This document shows positions 1 to 11,435 of a DNA stretch of 22,874 nt, piece after piece. The stretch is taken from assembly GCA_035542775.1 (NCBI GenBank), contig DATKKX010000445.1, positions 1 through 22,874 on the forward strand, in the 5' to 3' direction. The stretch's first letter is position 1; every line of letters starts with the position of its first letter. The DNA is from DATKKX01 sp035542775 (GTDB taxonomy: Bacteria > Planctomycetota > Phycisphaerae > UBA1845 > UTPLA1). The position numbers and the translations under genes are program-made. Below the pieces are notes generated by a model. That model saw nothing but the letters and a program-made list of their open reading frames with translations. It had not been told where the DNA came from and did not search any database.

Positions 1-2207
1 CCCTGGGACAGCTTGCCCTCCGTGCCGTCGAAGTTCAGCGTGCCGGTTTTGGCGGCGTACTTTTCGGCCCGATCCCAGTCTTTCGCCATGATCGCTAGCC
101 GGAACTGCCGATCCACCGCGGTGCCGTCTTCCGGACGCAACTGCTCGGCCTGATCGGCGTACTTCCCCGCTTCTTCGTACTGTTTGCGACGGATGTAGAA
201 GTCGGCAAGCCAGCTGGCGCGAAGGAATTCATCCGGCTCCTCCTTCCAGAACTGGACGATCTTCTCATCCGGCAACTCGCCCGCTTTCAGGCTGACCGCG
301 AACTCCATCCTCTCATAGTCGCGATTCGTGGGATCCCGCTGACGCAGCGACTTGGCGAAAGCCTGGGCATCGGCGGTCCGGCCCGCCGAAATGTAAACCC
401 GGAACAGCAGCCGGACGGCCTCCGGGTCATCCGCCTTCTTCTCCAGCACCGCCTTTAATTTTCCCTCCGCCTCATCGTAGCGCTCCGAGAAAGCCAGGAT
501 TCTCGCCTGCTGCATCTCATCGCCGCCGGCGCTCTGGGCCAGCTTCTCCCCTTCCTTCGCGACCTGGTCGAGCCGGCCCAGTTGTCGATACGCCTCCATG
601 CGCAGCCTGATCGCCATCTCATTTTTTTCCATGAAGTCCTGGAGAGCTCGCACCTGCATCGGCTTGAGATAATTCAACGCCTCGGCCGGTTGATCCATCC
701 GCAGGTAACAGTCGGCCAATGCCAGCCAGACCGCCGGCGTTATTCCACCCCTCCTCTGGTCCTCCTCCAGTGCCGCCTGATACTCTTCTTTGGCCGCCCC
801 CCACTGCCGTTGGGTCGCGTACAGATCGCCCAGCAACACCAGCAATTGGAAGTCTCGCTGGCCCTTCATGGAACGCTCCGCCGCCTCCGCCTCCCGGATG
901 GCCGCCACATATTCCCCTCTCGCGTTGAGAATGTGGGCAGTGAGCAACCGCACCGGCGTGGACTCCAGGTCCACTTCCTGCTTCAGCTTCTCCACCCATG
1001 CCTCGGCCGATTTCAGGGCTTCTGCTTTTTGCTCCGGGCTGGATGCCTCCCGCGCTCGCTGCACGTCCTGCAGGCACAACTTGCTGATGAAATCCTCACG
1101 GTATAGATTGTTCTTGCGCAATCGGAAGTGCTTGGTTCGCTCGATCGCGTCCAGGCCGCGCTTGTACACCTCCTCCTCCCGCGCGAGTTTTGCCTGTTGC
1201 TCCGCTGGATCCTTCGCCAACGCCCGTTGCATCTGATAGACGTGTCCCAGCGCATAGTAGGCCTCCCCGTTCTTGGGGTCGATTTCCATCGCCTCCTTCA
1301 AGAGCTTCTCGGCTTTGTCCAAGTCGCGCGGCAACTTGTCGGCTAGGCCCTCGGAATAAACCGACGCCAGCCGAAGGTGTGAATCAACATCAGTTTTCTC
1401 GTCCGCGACCAGCTTCTCCAGGGCCGCCAATCCATCCTTCGGCGAGTCTCCGTCTAAATCGAATAACGCCTGTGTCCGCTTCAGATCGTTGGCGGCCTTC
1501 TCGTTACCCTGCTCCTCGCACTTTTCGGCCGCGGATTTCAAATTCGACCTGATGTCCTCAATCAGCGCGTCCGCTTCCTTCGGCTTTTTTTCGCGCAGCT
1601 TTTTCTGGGCTTGAGCCCAGCGAATCTCCGCCAGCGACTTGACCACATCGGCGTTGGTGGGGTCCAGCTCCCAGGCCCGCTTCAGCGCGGCCTCGCCCTT
1701 CTCGGCATAGGTCTCATCCTGGTCCGCCAGCTTGGCATAGGCGCTCCCCATCGCCTTTTGAACCAGGGGGGATTGATCCTCGATCTCGGCCAGCTTCTTG
1801 GCTTCCTCCAGCACGGTGTTCCACTGCAGCGCCCCGCCGAACACATTGGCAAGCTCGAACTCCAGCTCGGTGGACAGTTCGGCGGCCGAGCGCAGCTTGG
1901 CGTTCTTCACCCGCGCCTGTTGAATGAACATACGCGCCGCCGCGATGTCGCCGTCCTCGCGTGCGCACCGCGCCGAATCCACCAGGTGCTCCGGATTGTG
2001 CCCGGGATCCTTGGTATACGCCCGGTAGTACGTCTGCATCGCCTCGTTGTACTTCTGCTGGTCTTCAAGACGCTTGGCTTCCGCGGCATACACCTTGGGA
2101 TCCTGTCCCGGCATGTTGCGCAACAGCACAATGCCGCCGACCGCCAACAATGCCATTCCCAGCAGGGTCAGGATGCCTACCACGTTCTTGTTGAGTTTTC
2201 GCGCCAT
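1..2207 (-). CDS. Membrane-anchored TPR-repeat protein, C-terminus cut by window edge
   Basis: I translated an open frame of 735 codons from the ATG at 2207 to the left edge; no stop is reached, so the C-terminus is missing. Residues about 9-29 form one hydrophobic helix after a basic start (MARKLNKNVV), so the protein is probably anchored in the inner membrane with the rest outside. Beyond that it is a chain of helical TPR-like units, for example around residues 41-70 (YNEAMQTYYRAYTKDPGH) and a clear later unit containing EIDPKNGEAYYALGHVY. A GAAGG Shine-Dalgarno sits about 9 nt before the start, and the upstream EpsI-like gene stops only 21 nt away, so the two are very likely cotranscribed. 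Exosortase loci in other bacteria often carry a TPR protein (PrsT in PEP-CTERM systems). This one is analogous in position and architecture; orthology is not shown. A scaffolding role in export is inferred. Confidence 0.85.
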   Translation of the reverse strand, partial: MARKLNKNVVGILTLLGMALLAVGGIVLLRNMPGQDPKVYAAEAKRLEDQQKYNEAMQTYYRAYTKDPGHNPEHLVDSARCAREDGDIAAARMFIQQARVKNAKLRSAAELSTELEFELANVFGGALQWNTVLEEAKKLAEIEDQSPLVQKAMGSAYAKLADQDETYAEKGEAALKRAWELDPTNADVVKSLAEIRWAQAQKKLREKKPKEADALIEDIRSNLKSAAEKCEEQGNEKAANDLKRTQALFDLDGDSPKDGLAALEKLVADEKTDVDSHLRLASVYSEGLADKLPRDLDKAEKLLKEAMEIDPKNGEAYYALGHVYQMQRALAKDPAEQQAKLAREEEVYKRGLDAIERTKHFRLRKNNLYREDFISKLCLQDVQRAREASSPEQKAEALKSAEAWVEKLKQEVDLESTPVRLLTAHILNARGEYVAAIREAEAAERSMKGQRDFQLLVLLGDLYATQRQWGAAKEEYQAALEEDQRRGGITPAVWLALADCYLRMDQPAEALNYLKPMQVRALQDFMEKNEMAIRLRMEAYRQLGRLDQVAKEGEKLAQSAGGDEMQQARILAFSERYDEAEGKLKAVLEKKADDPEAVRLLFRVYISAGRTADAQAFAKSLRQRDPTNRDYERMEFAVSLKAGELPDEKIVQFWKEEPDEFLRASWLADFYIRRKQYEEAGKYADQAEQLRPEDGTAVDRQFRLAIMAKDWDRAEKYAAKTGTLNFDGTEGKLSQ

Positions 2208-2228
2208 GGTTTCGTGCCTTCTATCTTG

Positions 2229-2966
2229 CTATTGCGGTGGTCCGACGGGCTCGCCGCCTCGCCCTGATCCCGCCTTGGGCCAGTGTGAGTTGACCAGTTC
2301 GGTCAGCACCCCGTCGAGCAGAGAGCATGCCTGCTTGTCGGCTGCGGCTGCATCAGCATCACTCATGCCGTCAAAGGACAGTTCGACCTTCGAATAGTAT
2401 AGATGACTTTCGTGCGGATTAGCCATTCGCATTCTCGCTCCCTGCCGACCGGGGTAGAAATCGCCATTGATGCAGATTGTGTAATACACATAGGCCTTGC
2501 CGGCCGCCCGCTGAGCGGGAGGAGGATAAAAGGACAGGCGCCGAACGCTGACCTTCCGACCCAACCGGGTCATGTCCATTTCGAGCGTGTCGTCCGTATC
2601 CAGGACGAAGGCGCCCATGGTGAGACACTCCTCCGGCACATGCGGTACCTGGTCCTGCACGCCTGTGTAATAGGTCACCAGAATCTGTGTCGCCTTCCAG
2701 GGCGCCCGCTGATGGGGCGTCCGCAACGTCCAGTTGACGTATTCATTCGTTCCCAGCTCCTGAATTGTCTCGGGGGGCAAGCGCGTGGAACCGAGCACTT
2801 CAAACGGCTGAACGCACGCCCGATTGAGATCCTCCAGGGGCTTGTGGATCGGCAAGGGTTTCTTGATCAATTGCAGGTTCGCAACCTGAAGCACCACGGC
2901 CGCGGTCGCCAGCACGATGACGGCCAGCAGGTAATGGAGTGTTGCCCGTCTCGGCATTGCTGTCAC
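2229..2966 (-). CDS. Exosortase-associated EpsI-like protein (DUF3485-like)
   Basis: A 245-residue protein with one N-terminal membrane helix (about residues 11-30) followed by an extracytoplasmic domain. The segment YYTGVQDQVPHVPEECLTMG (about 99-118) matches the EpsI/DUF3485 pattern with an H-x-P-x-x-C core (H109, C114). In the family these proteins are encoded next to, or fused to, exosortases and are thought to assist exopolysaccharide or sorting functions; the biochemical reaction is not established. The ATG overlaps the exosortase stop codon by 4 bp, a classic arrangement for translational coupling, which supports a joint function. The C-terminal tail is Gly/Pro-rich. The assignment rests on the motif plus the neighbour; the overall sequence is divergent. 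Confidence 0.82.
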   Translation of the reverse strand: MTAMPRRATLHYLLAVIVLATAAVVLQVANLQLIKKPLPIHKPLEDLNRACVQPFEVLGSTRLPPETIQELGTNEYVNWTLRTPHQRAPWKATQILVTYYTGVQDQVPHVPEECLTMGAFVLDTDDTLEMDMTRLGRKVSVRRLSFYPPPAQRAAGKAYVYYTICINGDFYPGRQGARMRMANPHESHLYYSKVELSFDGMSDADAAAADKQACSLLDGVLTELVNSHWPKAGSGRGGEPVGPPQ

Positions 2967-4084
2967 GGCGACTCTCCGGCTCTTGCCGCATCCGGCTGTT
3001 CGGGCTCGTCAGGTTCCTCGGTGAAGAGGTGATCCAGAACCCACAACACGCCCAGATACATGGCAAACCCAAGCCCGAACAAAACCAGACCCAGAATCGT
3101 GTGCGGTGTCCCCGACGCCAGTTCCGGGTAGCCGTACATCTGCAGGCCGCCCGTTATGATCACCCTCAGTATGTTGCAGAACAGGGCCACGGGCACGACC
3201 AGGACGGCCATCGCCACCCGGTGCCAGGGTGGCCGAGGTGTGAAGTACGCCATTGCCAGCCCCAGGGCCACGAACGCCATCAACGATCGCATGCCGCTGC
3301 ACGCTCCCGCCACGGTGAAGTCCCCCGATCGACCGCCCTTCATGAAGAAGGCGATGTTGATGCCCTGCCGCTCCACCTCCGCGCCCGGGAAGGTGTTCAG
3401 CACCAGCGCGGCGATGGCGGCCGCCGCCTGCTGCAGCGGCTGCGTCACGGCGCGGTAAAGTCGCTCCGGCGGCGGAATGGCCAGAACCAGAAAACCGATC
3501 GGGAACAACGTGAGCCAAAGGGTTCGCCATCCGCGCACCAGCAGGACGACTCCCGCAATCATTGTAATGATGGTCAGCGGCTGCGGGTAGCCGATGCTGG
3601 ACATGATGCAGAACACATAGGCCGCCACCGAGATGAGCATCAGCAGGGCGCCCCACAACGAGCCCTCGTGCTCTCCCGTCATCAACTCCGCGCGCTTGCA
3701 GTGAACCAGATACAGACTGAAGAGCGGTATCAGGAAACCGTGCGACCAGTCCGGTTGCATCCAATACACGAACAACCGGTAGAAATGGGCGGAATACAGC
3801 CAGCCCAGCAGCGCTGCCAGCAGCAACACCTTCGCCACGCCCGCCAGGCCCAGGTACTCCCGCCAGGTCGGCAGGTTGTCCGGGGCGCGCCGCGAGCGAC
3901 GCTCATCGCCGCGCATTCTTCCCGCTCCGGCACCTGTCAGTGCGCTCATGGCATCGCCATCCACAGCCCGCGTCAACGCAGCACGCGTCCGCCGGAGGCT
4001 GGCCTTCTCCTTGCTTGGCCCGCCGACACGATCTTCATACCCGGACACCAGGGCTCGGCCCCCTCGCCGGCCGCCCAAGAGCAT
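2963..4084 (-). CDS. Exosortase (archaeosortase/exosortase family transpeptidase)
   Basis: A polytopic inner-membrane protein of 373 residues with about eight hydrophobic segments between residues 80 and 352. All three exosortase catalytic landmarks are present: Cys262 in VAGACSGMRSL, Arg307 in CNILRVIITG, and His328 in GTPHTILGL. The early family signature WSHG is also present (113-116). Exosortases are proposed to cleave C-terminal sorting tails (PEP-CTERM type) and anchor the protein, usually in bacteria that make exopolysaccharide. The ATG at 4084 has GGGGAG six nucleotides upstream and lies 32 bp after the export gene, so I keep it. An internal ATG at 3916 also has a GGAG/GGGAAG upstream and would remove a 56-residue basic N-terminus atypical for the family. 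The exosortase subclass cannot be decided here. Confidence 0.93.
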   Translation of the reverse strand: MLLGGRRGGRALVSGYEDRVGGPSKEKASLRRTRAALTRAVDGDAMSALTGAGAGRMRGDERRSRRAPDNLPTWREYLGLAGVAKVLLLAALLGWLYSAHFYRLFVYWMQPDWSHGFLIPLFSLYLVHCKRAELMTGEHEGSLWGALLMLISVAAYVFCIMSSIGYPQPLTIITMIAGVVLLVRGWRTLWLTLFPIGFLVLAIPPPERLYRAVTQPLQQAAAAIAALVLNTFPGAEVERQGINIAFFMKGGRSGDFTVAGACSGMRSLMAFVALGLAMAYFTPRPPWHRVAMAVLVVPVALFCNILRVIITGGLQMYGYPELASGTPHTILGLVLFGLGFAMYLGVLWVLDHLFTEEPDEPEQPDAARAGESP

Positions 4085-4116
4085 ACCAGACTCCCCGGAT
4101 ATGGCGAGCGACCCGT

Positions 4117-5823
4117 TTAATAGGCTGGAAGTCCCTTGGCTACCCGTCTCGCCCGATGCTCCGCCTTCAACTGCTGTTTGGCATCGAAGGTGTCGCTGTC
4201 GGCGAAGTTGCGGTCGTACACGAAACCGAATCCGTAGCTGAAACGGAACGCGTTTCGCAGAACGGCCATGAACACCGCGGCGGCATTGGTCCCGACATTC
4301 ACAATGTCGTCCGGCTTCACGTAGAAGTCCGGTGCGCTGCCCGCGAAAATGGCGTCCAGATTTAACTGGATGATCTGCTCCTCGTCCTTGCTGACCCGAC
4401 GAACCACCTCGGCTCGTGACGGCCAGGCCAACGGCCCGAAGCCGCCACCCGACACGATCGCCTGCTTCACCGTCAGCCGCCGCCCCGTCAGGGCGTAAGC
4501 GCCGGGGCGGGCCACGTTGCCCGCCAGGTAGTATTCGCCGACCGAGCCCATCGGCACGTGTATGATATCGAAAGGCCGAATGAAGATGTTGTAGCGCGGA
4601 TCGCCCTGCAGTAGTTCCTTCACCGGGATTTCGATGATCCGCATCGGCGGAGCCATCTCCGCAGGTTGGTGCCGTGATTCTTCTTCCGGCATCTCGGCTT
4701 CCGCCGCCGGGCCGCTCAGTGCTCGCGAGGTCACCACGGGGGCCGAAGCCGGTGGCGGCGTCTCGCCTTCACGCGCCTTGCTGGTGACCTGACTCGCCGC
4801 CGGCTTCTCCACGATCCACTCGCCCCGCTCCGCATCCCACATGGGGGCCGGCCCTTCGCCGCCGGGCTGACCCTCCAGGATGTCCAGCTCGTCCACGGTC
4901 GGCCGCGTGGGCGCCGGGGCTGTGGCTGCCGGGGGCGGCTCTGACGTTGAGGCGGTCCGGGCAGACGAGGTGTCGGACATCGTGAACGGCACAGGCGACG
5001 CCTTCCTGTTGAGCGCCACTTGCTTCGGCGCGGGGCCGCGGCCTGCCGCCCCCAGACCCATCGGCGCCTGTCCATGACGGATCACATAGATCGTGTCGAC
5101 CACCTGTGGTGGAACTCCACCGGCAGCGGCGATGCCTTCCACAAGCGCGTAGTTGGGCCTGGGTATAGGATAAACGCTTGGCCGAGCAACATTGCCGACG
5201 ATCGTGAATTGTGTCGTCTGCGACTGCATGAGAGTCACCTGCACGTCGGCATCCTCCAGGATCCCGGCGGAGCGCAGCTGCTCTTTCAACTCCAGTTCCA
5301 ATTCCCTGGGCGTCAGCCCGAGCACGCGGGCTTGCCCCACCGCCGGAAAAGTTTCAAAGCCGGAGTTGCCCACCCGTACCTGAATATTGGTCGCCACGCC
5401 CGGCGTGAAAACCTCGAACATGGAGATGTTCAACACATCCCCAGGGGCGATGCGTTCTTCAACCAACTGCGGGCTCGCGTCCTCGGCGGTGGGCTCTTCC
5501 GCGTTCTGAATGCCCGTCGGCTCCTCGAGTATGCTGATTGACTCGCGGATTTCGTTGCTCACCGACCTCTCGAAGTTGCCTGCCTGGGTCGGATCAATGA
5601 AGCCGTTCTTGAGCCAGTTCGCGCTGGTGTTGCCCGAACAACCGGCGTTCGAAATCGGGACAAGTACTACGAAGAGCAGCCCCCAGCCCGCGAGAATGGC
5701 CCCATGGGCGGTCCATGCGCGGAGTCCGGGACGACCCCGGAACGCAGCGCCGCGCGGCGCCCTTGCCGGCCACTTCTGCGTCGACCCACCAACAATTCGG
5801 CGTGATGTCTGGAACCAAGACAC
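4117..5823 (-). CDS. Polysaccharide export outer-membrane lipoprotein (Wza/OPX family) with PES and SLBB domains
   Basis: I place the start at GTG 5823, which has AGGAG with a 7-nt spacer. The frame stays open to an ATG at 6081, but that extension is cysteine-rich and unlike the family. From 5823 the protein has 568 residues: a long basic n-region, a hydrophobic segment (about 42-58) ending in the lipobox SNAGC (Cys62), a PES domain (about 124-205, beginning IAPGDVLNISMFEV), an SLBB domain starting at IVGNVARPSVYPIP (about 208), a Pro/Ala/Glu-rich insertion (about 255-393), the completion of that SLBB (NIFIRPFDIIHVP), and a second SLBB (YYLAGNVARPGAYAL, about 431-515). A short C-terminal amphipathic stretch follows. 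The family forms the outer-membrane channel for capsule or exopolysaccharide. It heads the exosortase operon. Confidence 0.9.
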   Translation of the reverse strand: MSWFQTSRRIVGGSTQKWPARAPRGAAFRGRPGLRAWTAHGAILAGWGLLFVVLVPISNAGCSGNTSANWLKNGFIDPTQAGNFERSVSNEIRESISILEEPTGIQNAEEPTAEDASPQLVEERIAPGDVLNISMFEVFTPGVATNIQVRVGNSGFETFPAVGQARVLGLTPRELELELKEQLRSAGILEDADVQVTLMQSQTTQFTIVGNVARPSVYPIPRPNYALVEGIAAAGGVPPQVVDTIYVIRHGQAPMGLGAAGRGPAPKQVALNRKASPVPFTMSDTSSARTASTSEPPPAATAPAPTRPTVDELDILEGQPGGEGPAPMWDAERGEWIVEKPAASQVTSKAREGETPPPASAPVVTSRALSGPAAEAEMPEEESRHQPAEMAPPMRIIEIPVKELLQGDPRYNIFIRPFDIIHVPMGSVGEYYLAGNVARPGAYALTGRRLTVKQAIVSGGGFGPLAWPSRAEVVRRVSKDEEQIIQLNLDAIFAGSAPDFYVKPDDIVNVGTNAAAVFMAVLRNAFRFSYGFGFVYDRNFADSDTFDAKQQLKAEHRARRVAKGLPAY

Positions 5824-6311
5824 GTCGGCACTCCTCACCGAAACCGGAACTCGACCGCGCAAGTTCGGACGGTCCTTGATCGCTGTTATCGTCACGCCGC
5901 ACAACCGATAACGAGCTTTCTGGGTGCGGTAAACCACTATTCCTGCGACATACCCCACGCCATCAAAACTTGCGCAACACCCCGCAAAACAAGCGGTTCC
6001 GACCGATAAGTATGCAGCAACGCCCGGCGCGCCGCATCCAACGGATCGACCTCCAGTGACGCCAGTCCTGATATCCCGCACTAGTCTGAAACCGCCTTGG
6101 ATCGCCGTCGCGCAGGCTTTGCGCAGATAGCCCCGTCCTGTCTACGCGACCCACCTTTGGATTGTTCAGTCCGTTGATTTTCAGAACCGATACTTTTGTT
6201 GTGGTGCCGACGCCAAGGCCCACCGCCCTGTACGCCCCGACCGGAGGGCTCCGATGCCGGCCCCCCGATTGACGCCCCTGGAGCCCCCTCAAGCTTAAGG
6301 ATCTCTCGGCC
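5824..6311. promoter_or_regulatory. Divergent intergenic region between export operon and NeuD-like gene
   Basis: A spacer of about 490 bp separates the GTG of the minus-strand export gene from the ATG of the plus-strand acyltransferase gene. It must contain the promoters for both directions. Supported elements are AGGAG at 5831-5835 (minus) for the export gene and AAGGA at 6297-6301 (plus) for the acyltransferase. I see no convincing -35/-10 pair, riboswitch or repeat. Open frames crossing it, including the 5' extension of the export frame to 6081, have no recognisable protein features. Confidence 0.5.
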
Positions 6312-6995
6312 ATGGATGTCGTGATTCTGGGAGCAGGCGGCCACGGACGAGTCGTCCTCGACATCATCCAGCAGGCCAGGAAACACAAACCCGTCGGCTT
6401 TCTGGACAACAACGAAGCCCTCCATGGCCGGCGCGTCGACGGCCTCCCCGTCCTGGGCGGCCTGGAACAGTTGCCAGAACTCAAGCAGCACGGCATCGGC
6501 GCAGCCGTCATCGCCATCGGCGACAACGGCATCCGCCGGGCAATGGCCAATACCCTCGATGAAAACGGCTTTCAGTTCATCAACGCCATTCACCCCTCAG
6601 CCCAGTTGGCAAGCAGCGTCACAGTGGGAAAAGGCGTGGTCATCGCCGCCGGCGCCCTCATCTGCGCCCACTGTCAGATCGGCGATTACGCTATCCTCAA
6701 TACCGGCTGCATCGTCGATCACGAGTCGATGATTGGAACGGCGACCCACATCTGCCCCGGCGTCAGACTCGCCGGACACGTCACTGTCGAATCGGGTGCC
6801 TTCCTCGGAATCGGCGCCACTGTCGTGCAGAACATCCGCGTGGGCTTTGAGGCCGTCGTCGGAGCGGGCTCCGTTGTGATCCACAACGTCGATCCCATGA
6901 GCACGGTGGTCGGTGTCCCCGCGCGAGTGACAAAGGCGAGCCCCTCCCCCGAGGAATTCGCATCGTTGATCACGCCGGCGGCATCTATTCGCTGA
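6312..6995 (+). CDS. NeuD/PglD-family sugar O/N-acyltransferase
   Basis: A 227-residue protein, the normal length for the family. The N-terminus MDVVILGAGGHGRVVLDII is the Rossmann-like substrate-binding start seen in PglD and NeuD. From about residue 95 it becomes a left-handed beta-helix of hexapeptide repeats (VTVGKGVVIAAGALICAHCQ and following). His137 in NTGCIVDHES aligns with the catalytic base of PglD, followed by the acidic Glu138. These enzymes use acetyl-CoA to acetylate an amino-sugar nucleotide or sialic acid used in surface glycans. The gene stands alone on the plus strand, divergent from the polysaccharide export operon, and converges on the GT-C-like gene with only 38 bp between the stops. 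A role in decorating the exported glycan is inferred from position; the sugar substrate is unknown. Confidence 0.92.
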   Translation: MDVVILGAGGHGRVVLDIIQQARKHKPVGFLDNNEALHGRRVDGLPVLGGLEQLPELKQHGIGAAVIAIGDNGIRRAMANTLDENGFQFINAIHPSAQLASSVTVGKGVVIAAGALICAHCQIGDYAILNTGCIVDHESMIGTATHICPGVRLAGHVTVESGAFLGIGATVVQNIRVGFEAVVGAGSVVIHNVDPMSTVVGVPARVTKASPSPEEFASLITPAASIR

Positions 6996-7033
6996 CCGGC
7001 CCCGTGCAAACCGCTTGCCCCCTCGCGCCGCCC

Positions 7034-8782
7034 CTACTTCGCCGAAACCGATCGGTATTCCTGGCTCCGTACGTCAAACAACAGCGGCGGTCCGATCGCA
7101 TCACTCCAGTAGAACCGATATGAATCCGATGTGATCGGCTGGTGAAAGCGAAGCTCCACCGCCCAGACCTGTCCATCACGGACCTCCGCAATCCGCCCCT
7201 CGAATTCCCCGGCGCTGAACGTATCCCCGACGCGCCGCGACGTCGTCCGGCTCGTGCCCATCTGACCGGCGAAGCTGCTGAAGAAGGGGCTCTGTTCGGC
7301 CTCGAGTCGAATGGTGTGGTCGTCCACCACGCGCACCCTGGGTCCGGGGATGTCTGACAGCATGGAGGCCCGCAGGTCGCCGATGTTAGAGAGGCGCAGC
7401 AACCGATCCTGGGCGAAGAGAGTTTGGAAGTTCCGGGCGCCGTTCAGACAGAACAGATGATCTCCCGCCCGGGCCGGCCGCCCCAGGCCGGCCAGCATCA
7501 CCTTCAGATGCTCCTGGGCCTCGCTTTCCATGAACTGCACAAGCCCCATGGCCGCCAGTACCGTCAGCAGTTGCAGGACCACGAACAGGGCCAACGGCAC
7601 CACCCGCAGCCGCCTTGATCCATCCGCCCGCGGCCGCGTCATCCAGGCCGCGCCCAGAAACGCCAGCCCGATGCTGGGAAGCATCATCACGCGGTCGTCC
7701 GGCACCGTGCAGGCCAGCAGCGGGAGGAACGGCAAAGCCCACAAGGCCATCGGCACGATCCCTTGTTGCCGTCGGTGATGCCGCCAATACATCGCCGCCA
7801 ACAGCAGCAGGCAGCATGCTCCCACGGCTCCGTACGTGTAAAGCCCCCCGCTCCACTCATGGCGCAGCAGGAACAGAAAGGGGTTGAATGGGATTATCCA
7901 GGTGGAGAGCAGCACGATCGCCCGGCCCGGCAATGCGGCAAGATACTCCAGTGGCGCGTGGATGGGATCCAGCATCAGAACCGCGTTCGACCCGGAATCG
8001 CTGAGTATGTAGCAGGTCAGCCACGCCAGGCCGCAGGCCGCCAGCGCGATGATCGCCGACCACGCTCGGCGCCCCGCGCCCGCCCGCCCCCGGAAAACCA
8101 GCCAGAAACACGCCGGCAGAATCGCCATCGGCAGCACGGCCTCTTTGGAGAAGAGTCCGACCGCGAACAGGACCACCGCCCCGAGCAGCTTCGCCGCCCC
8201 GCCGTCGCGGACAAAGCATCCCGCGGCCAACATGGACCCGGCTCCGAACGCCAGCGCAATGAGGTCGCAGTGATTGGAAACAAAGACGACCGGAACCGCA
8301 TGGCAGGCCGCGACCGCGAACAGCAGGGCCGCCCACCGTGCCAGCGCCTCGTCACTGCCGATCAAACGAAACAGCGCCAGGACCAGCCGCACGCCGAGCA
8401 TGTACAGCCCCAGCCCGACCAGCCGGAATCCGATCGCCCTGTCGCCGAATAGCAGGTATTCACCGTACAGCGCCCATTCGGCCGCCGGCCGCAGGTGGCG
8501 GTAGCGAACATCGTCGCCCAGCCACCACGCATACCAGCCGGCCTCCCGCGCCTCGCGGTTGGCCTGCCCGCCGAAGAGAAAGCGGTAGACGTCCAACGAC
8601 TGCCTCTCACCCCGATGGTACTCCCCCAGCAGCCGCAGGCACCGATGATCATCGAGTACGAAGCCGCCGAAAAGCGAGGGAACATACAAAATGAAGATGA
8701 TCGCCGCCAGCATAAGGCCGGGGCGACGGGCTCCTTCGTACCAGCTTCTCAGCCGGGAACAACCATGCAATGCTGCGATCAT
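7034..8782 (-). CDS. Multi-pass membrane protein, possible GT-C-type glycosyltransferase
   Basis: A 582-residue protein with roughly ten hydrophobic segments between residues 22 and 420, then a soluble beta-rich domain of about 150 residues. The first extracytoplasmic loop begins GGFVLDDHRCL with an acidic pair (D44, D45). That resembles the first-loop Asp motif of GT-C lipid-linked-sugar transferases and TMTC-like proteins. I do not recognise a specific family, and the reaction is unproven. It starts 40 bp downstream of the gyrB stop on the same strand, so read-through from the replication operon is possible. There is no strong Shine-Dalgarno: the nearest GGAG is about 17 nt before the ATG. 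The soluble C-terminal domain (VRVVDDHTIRLEAEQSPFF and following) has no match I can name. A hypothetical membrane protein is the safe fallback. Confidence 0.75.
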   Translation of the reverse strand: MIAALHGCSRLRSWYEGARRPGLMLAAIIFILYVPSLFGGFVLDDHRCLRLLGEYHRGERQSLDVYRFLFGGQANREAREAGWYAWWLGDDVRYRHLRPAAEWALYGEYLLFGDRAIGFRLVGLGLYMLGVRLVLALFRLIGSDEALARWAALLFAVAACHAVPVVFVSNHCDLIALAFGAGSMLAAGCFVRDGGAAKLLGAVVLFAVGLFSKEAVLPMAILPACFWLVFRGRAGAGRRAWSAIIALAACGLAWLTCYILSDSGSNAVLMLDPIHAPLEYLAALPGRAIVLLSTWIIPFNPFLFLLRHEWSGGLYTYGAVGACCLLLLAAMYWRHHRRQQGIVPMALWALPFLPLLACTVPDDRVMMLPSIGLAFLGAAWMTRPRADGSRRLRVVPLALFVVLQLLTVLAAMGLVQFMESEAQEHLKVMLAGLGRPARAGDHLFCLNGARNFQTLFAQDRLLRLSNIGDLRASMLSDIPGPRVRVVDDHTIRLEAEQSPFFSSFAGQMGTSRTTSRRVGDTFSAGEFEGRIAEVRDGQVWAVELRFHQPITSDSYRFYWSDAIGPPLLFDVRSQEYRSVSAK

Positions 8783-8822
8783 CGAGGGGATTTCGTACGC
8801 TCCGCCGCGCGGAACCAGTTGC

Positions 8823-11431
<2,609 letters not shown>

Positions 11432-11435
<4 letters not shown>

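Noticed and set aside
2939..4120. Long plus-strand open frame (393 codons) opposite the exosortase gene
   Set aside because: It is antisense to a gene with clear catalytic motifs, and its translation is rich in Arg, His and Gln with no domain; this is typical of reverse-frame shadows in GC-rich DNA.
5963..6593. Minus-strand frames over the NeuD-like gene and the divergent spacer
   Set aside because: They are antisense to a well-supported acyltransferase and show no motifs.
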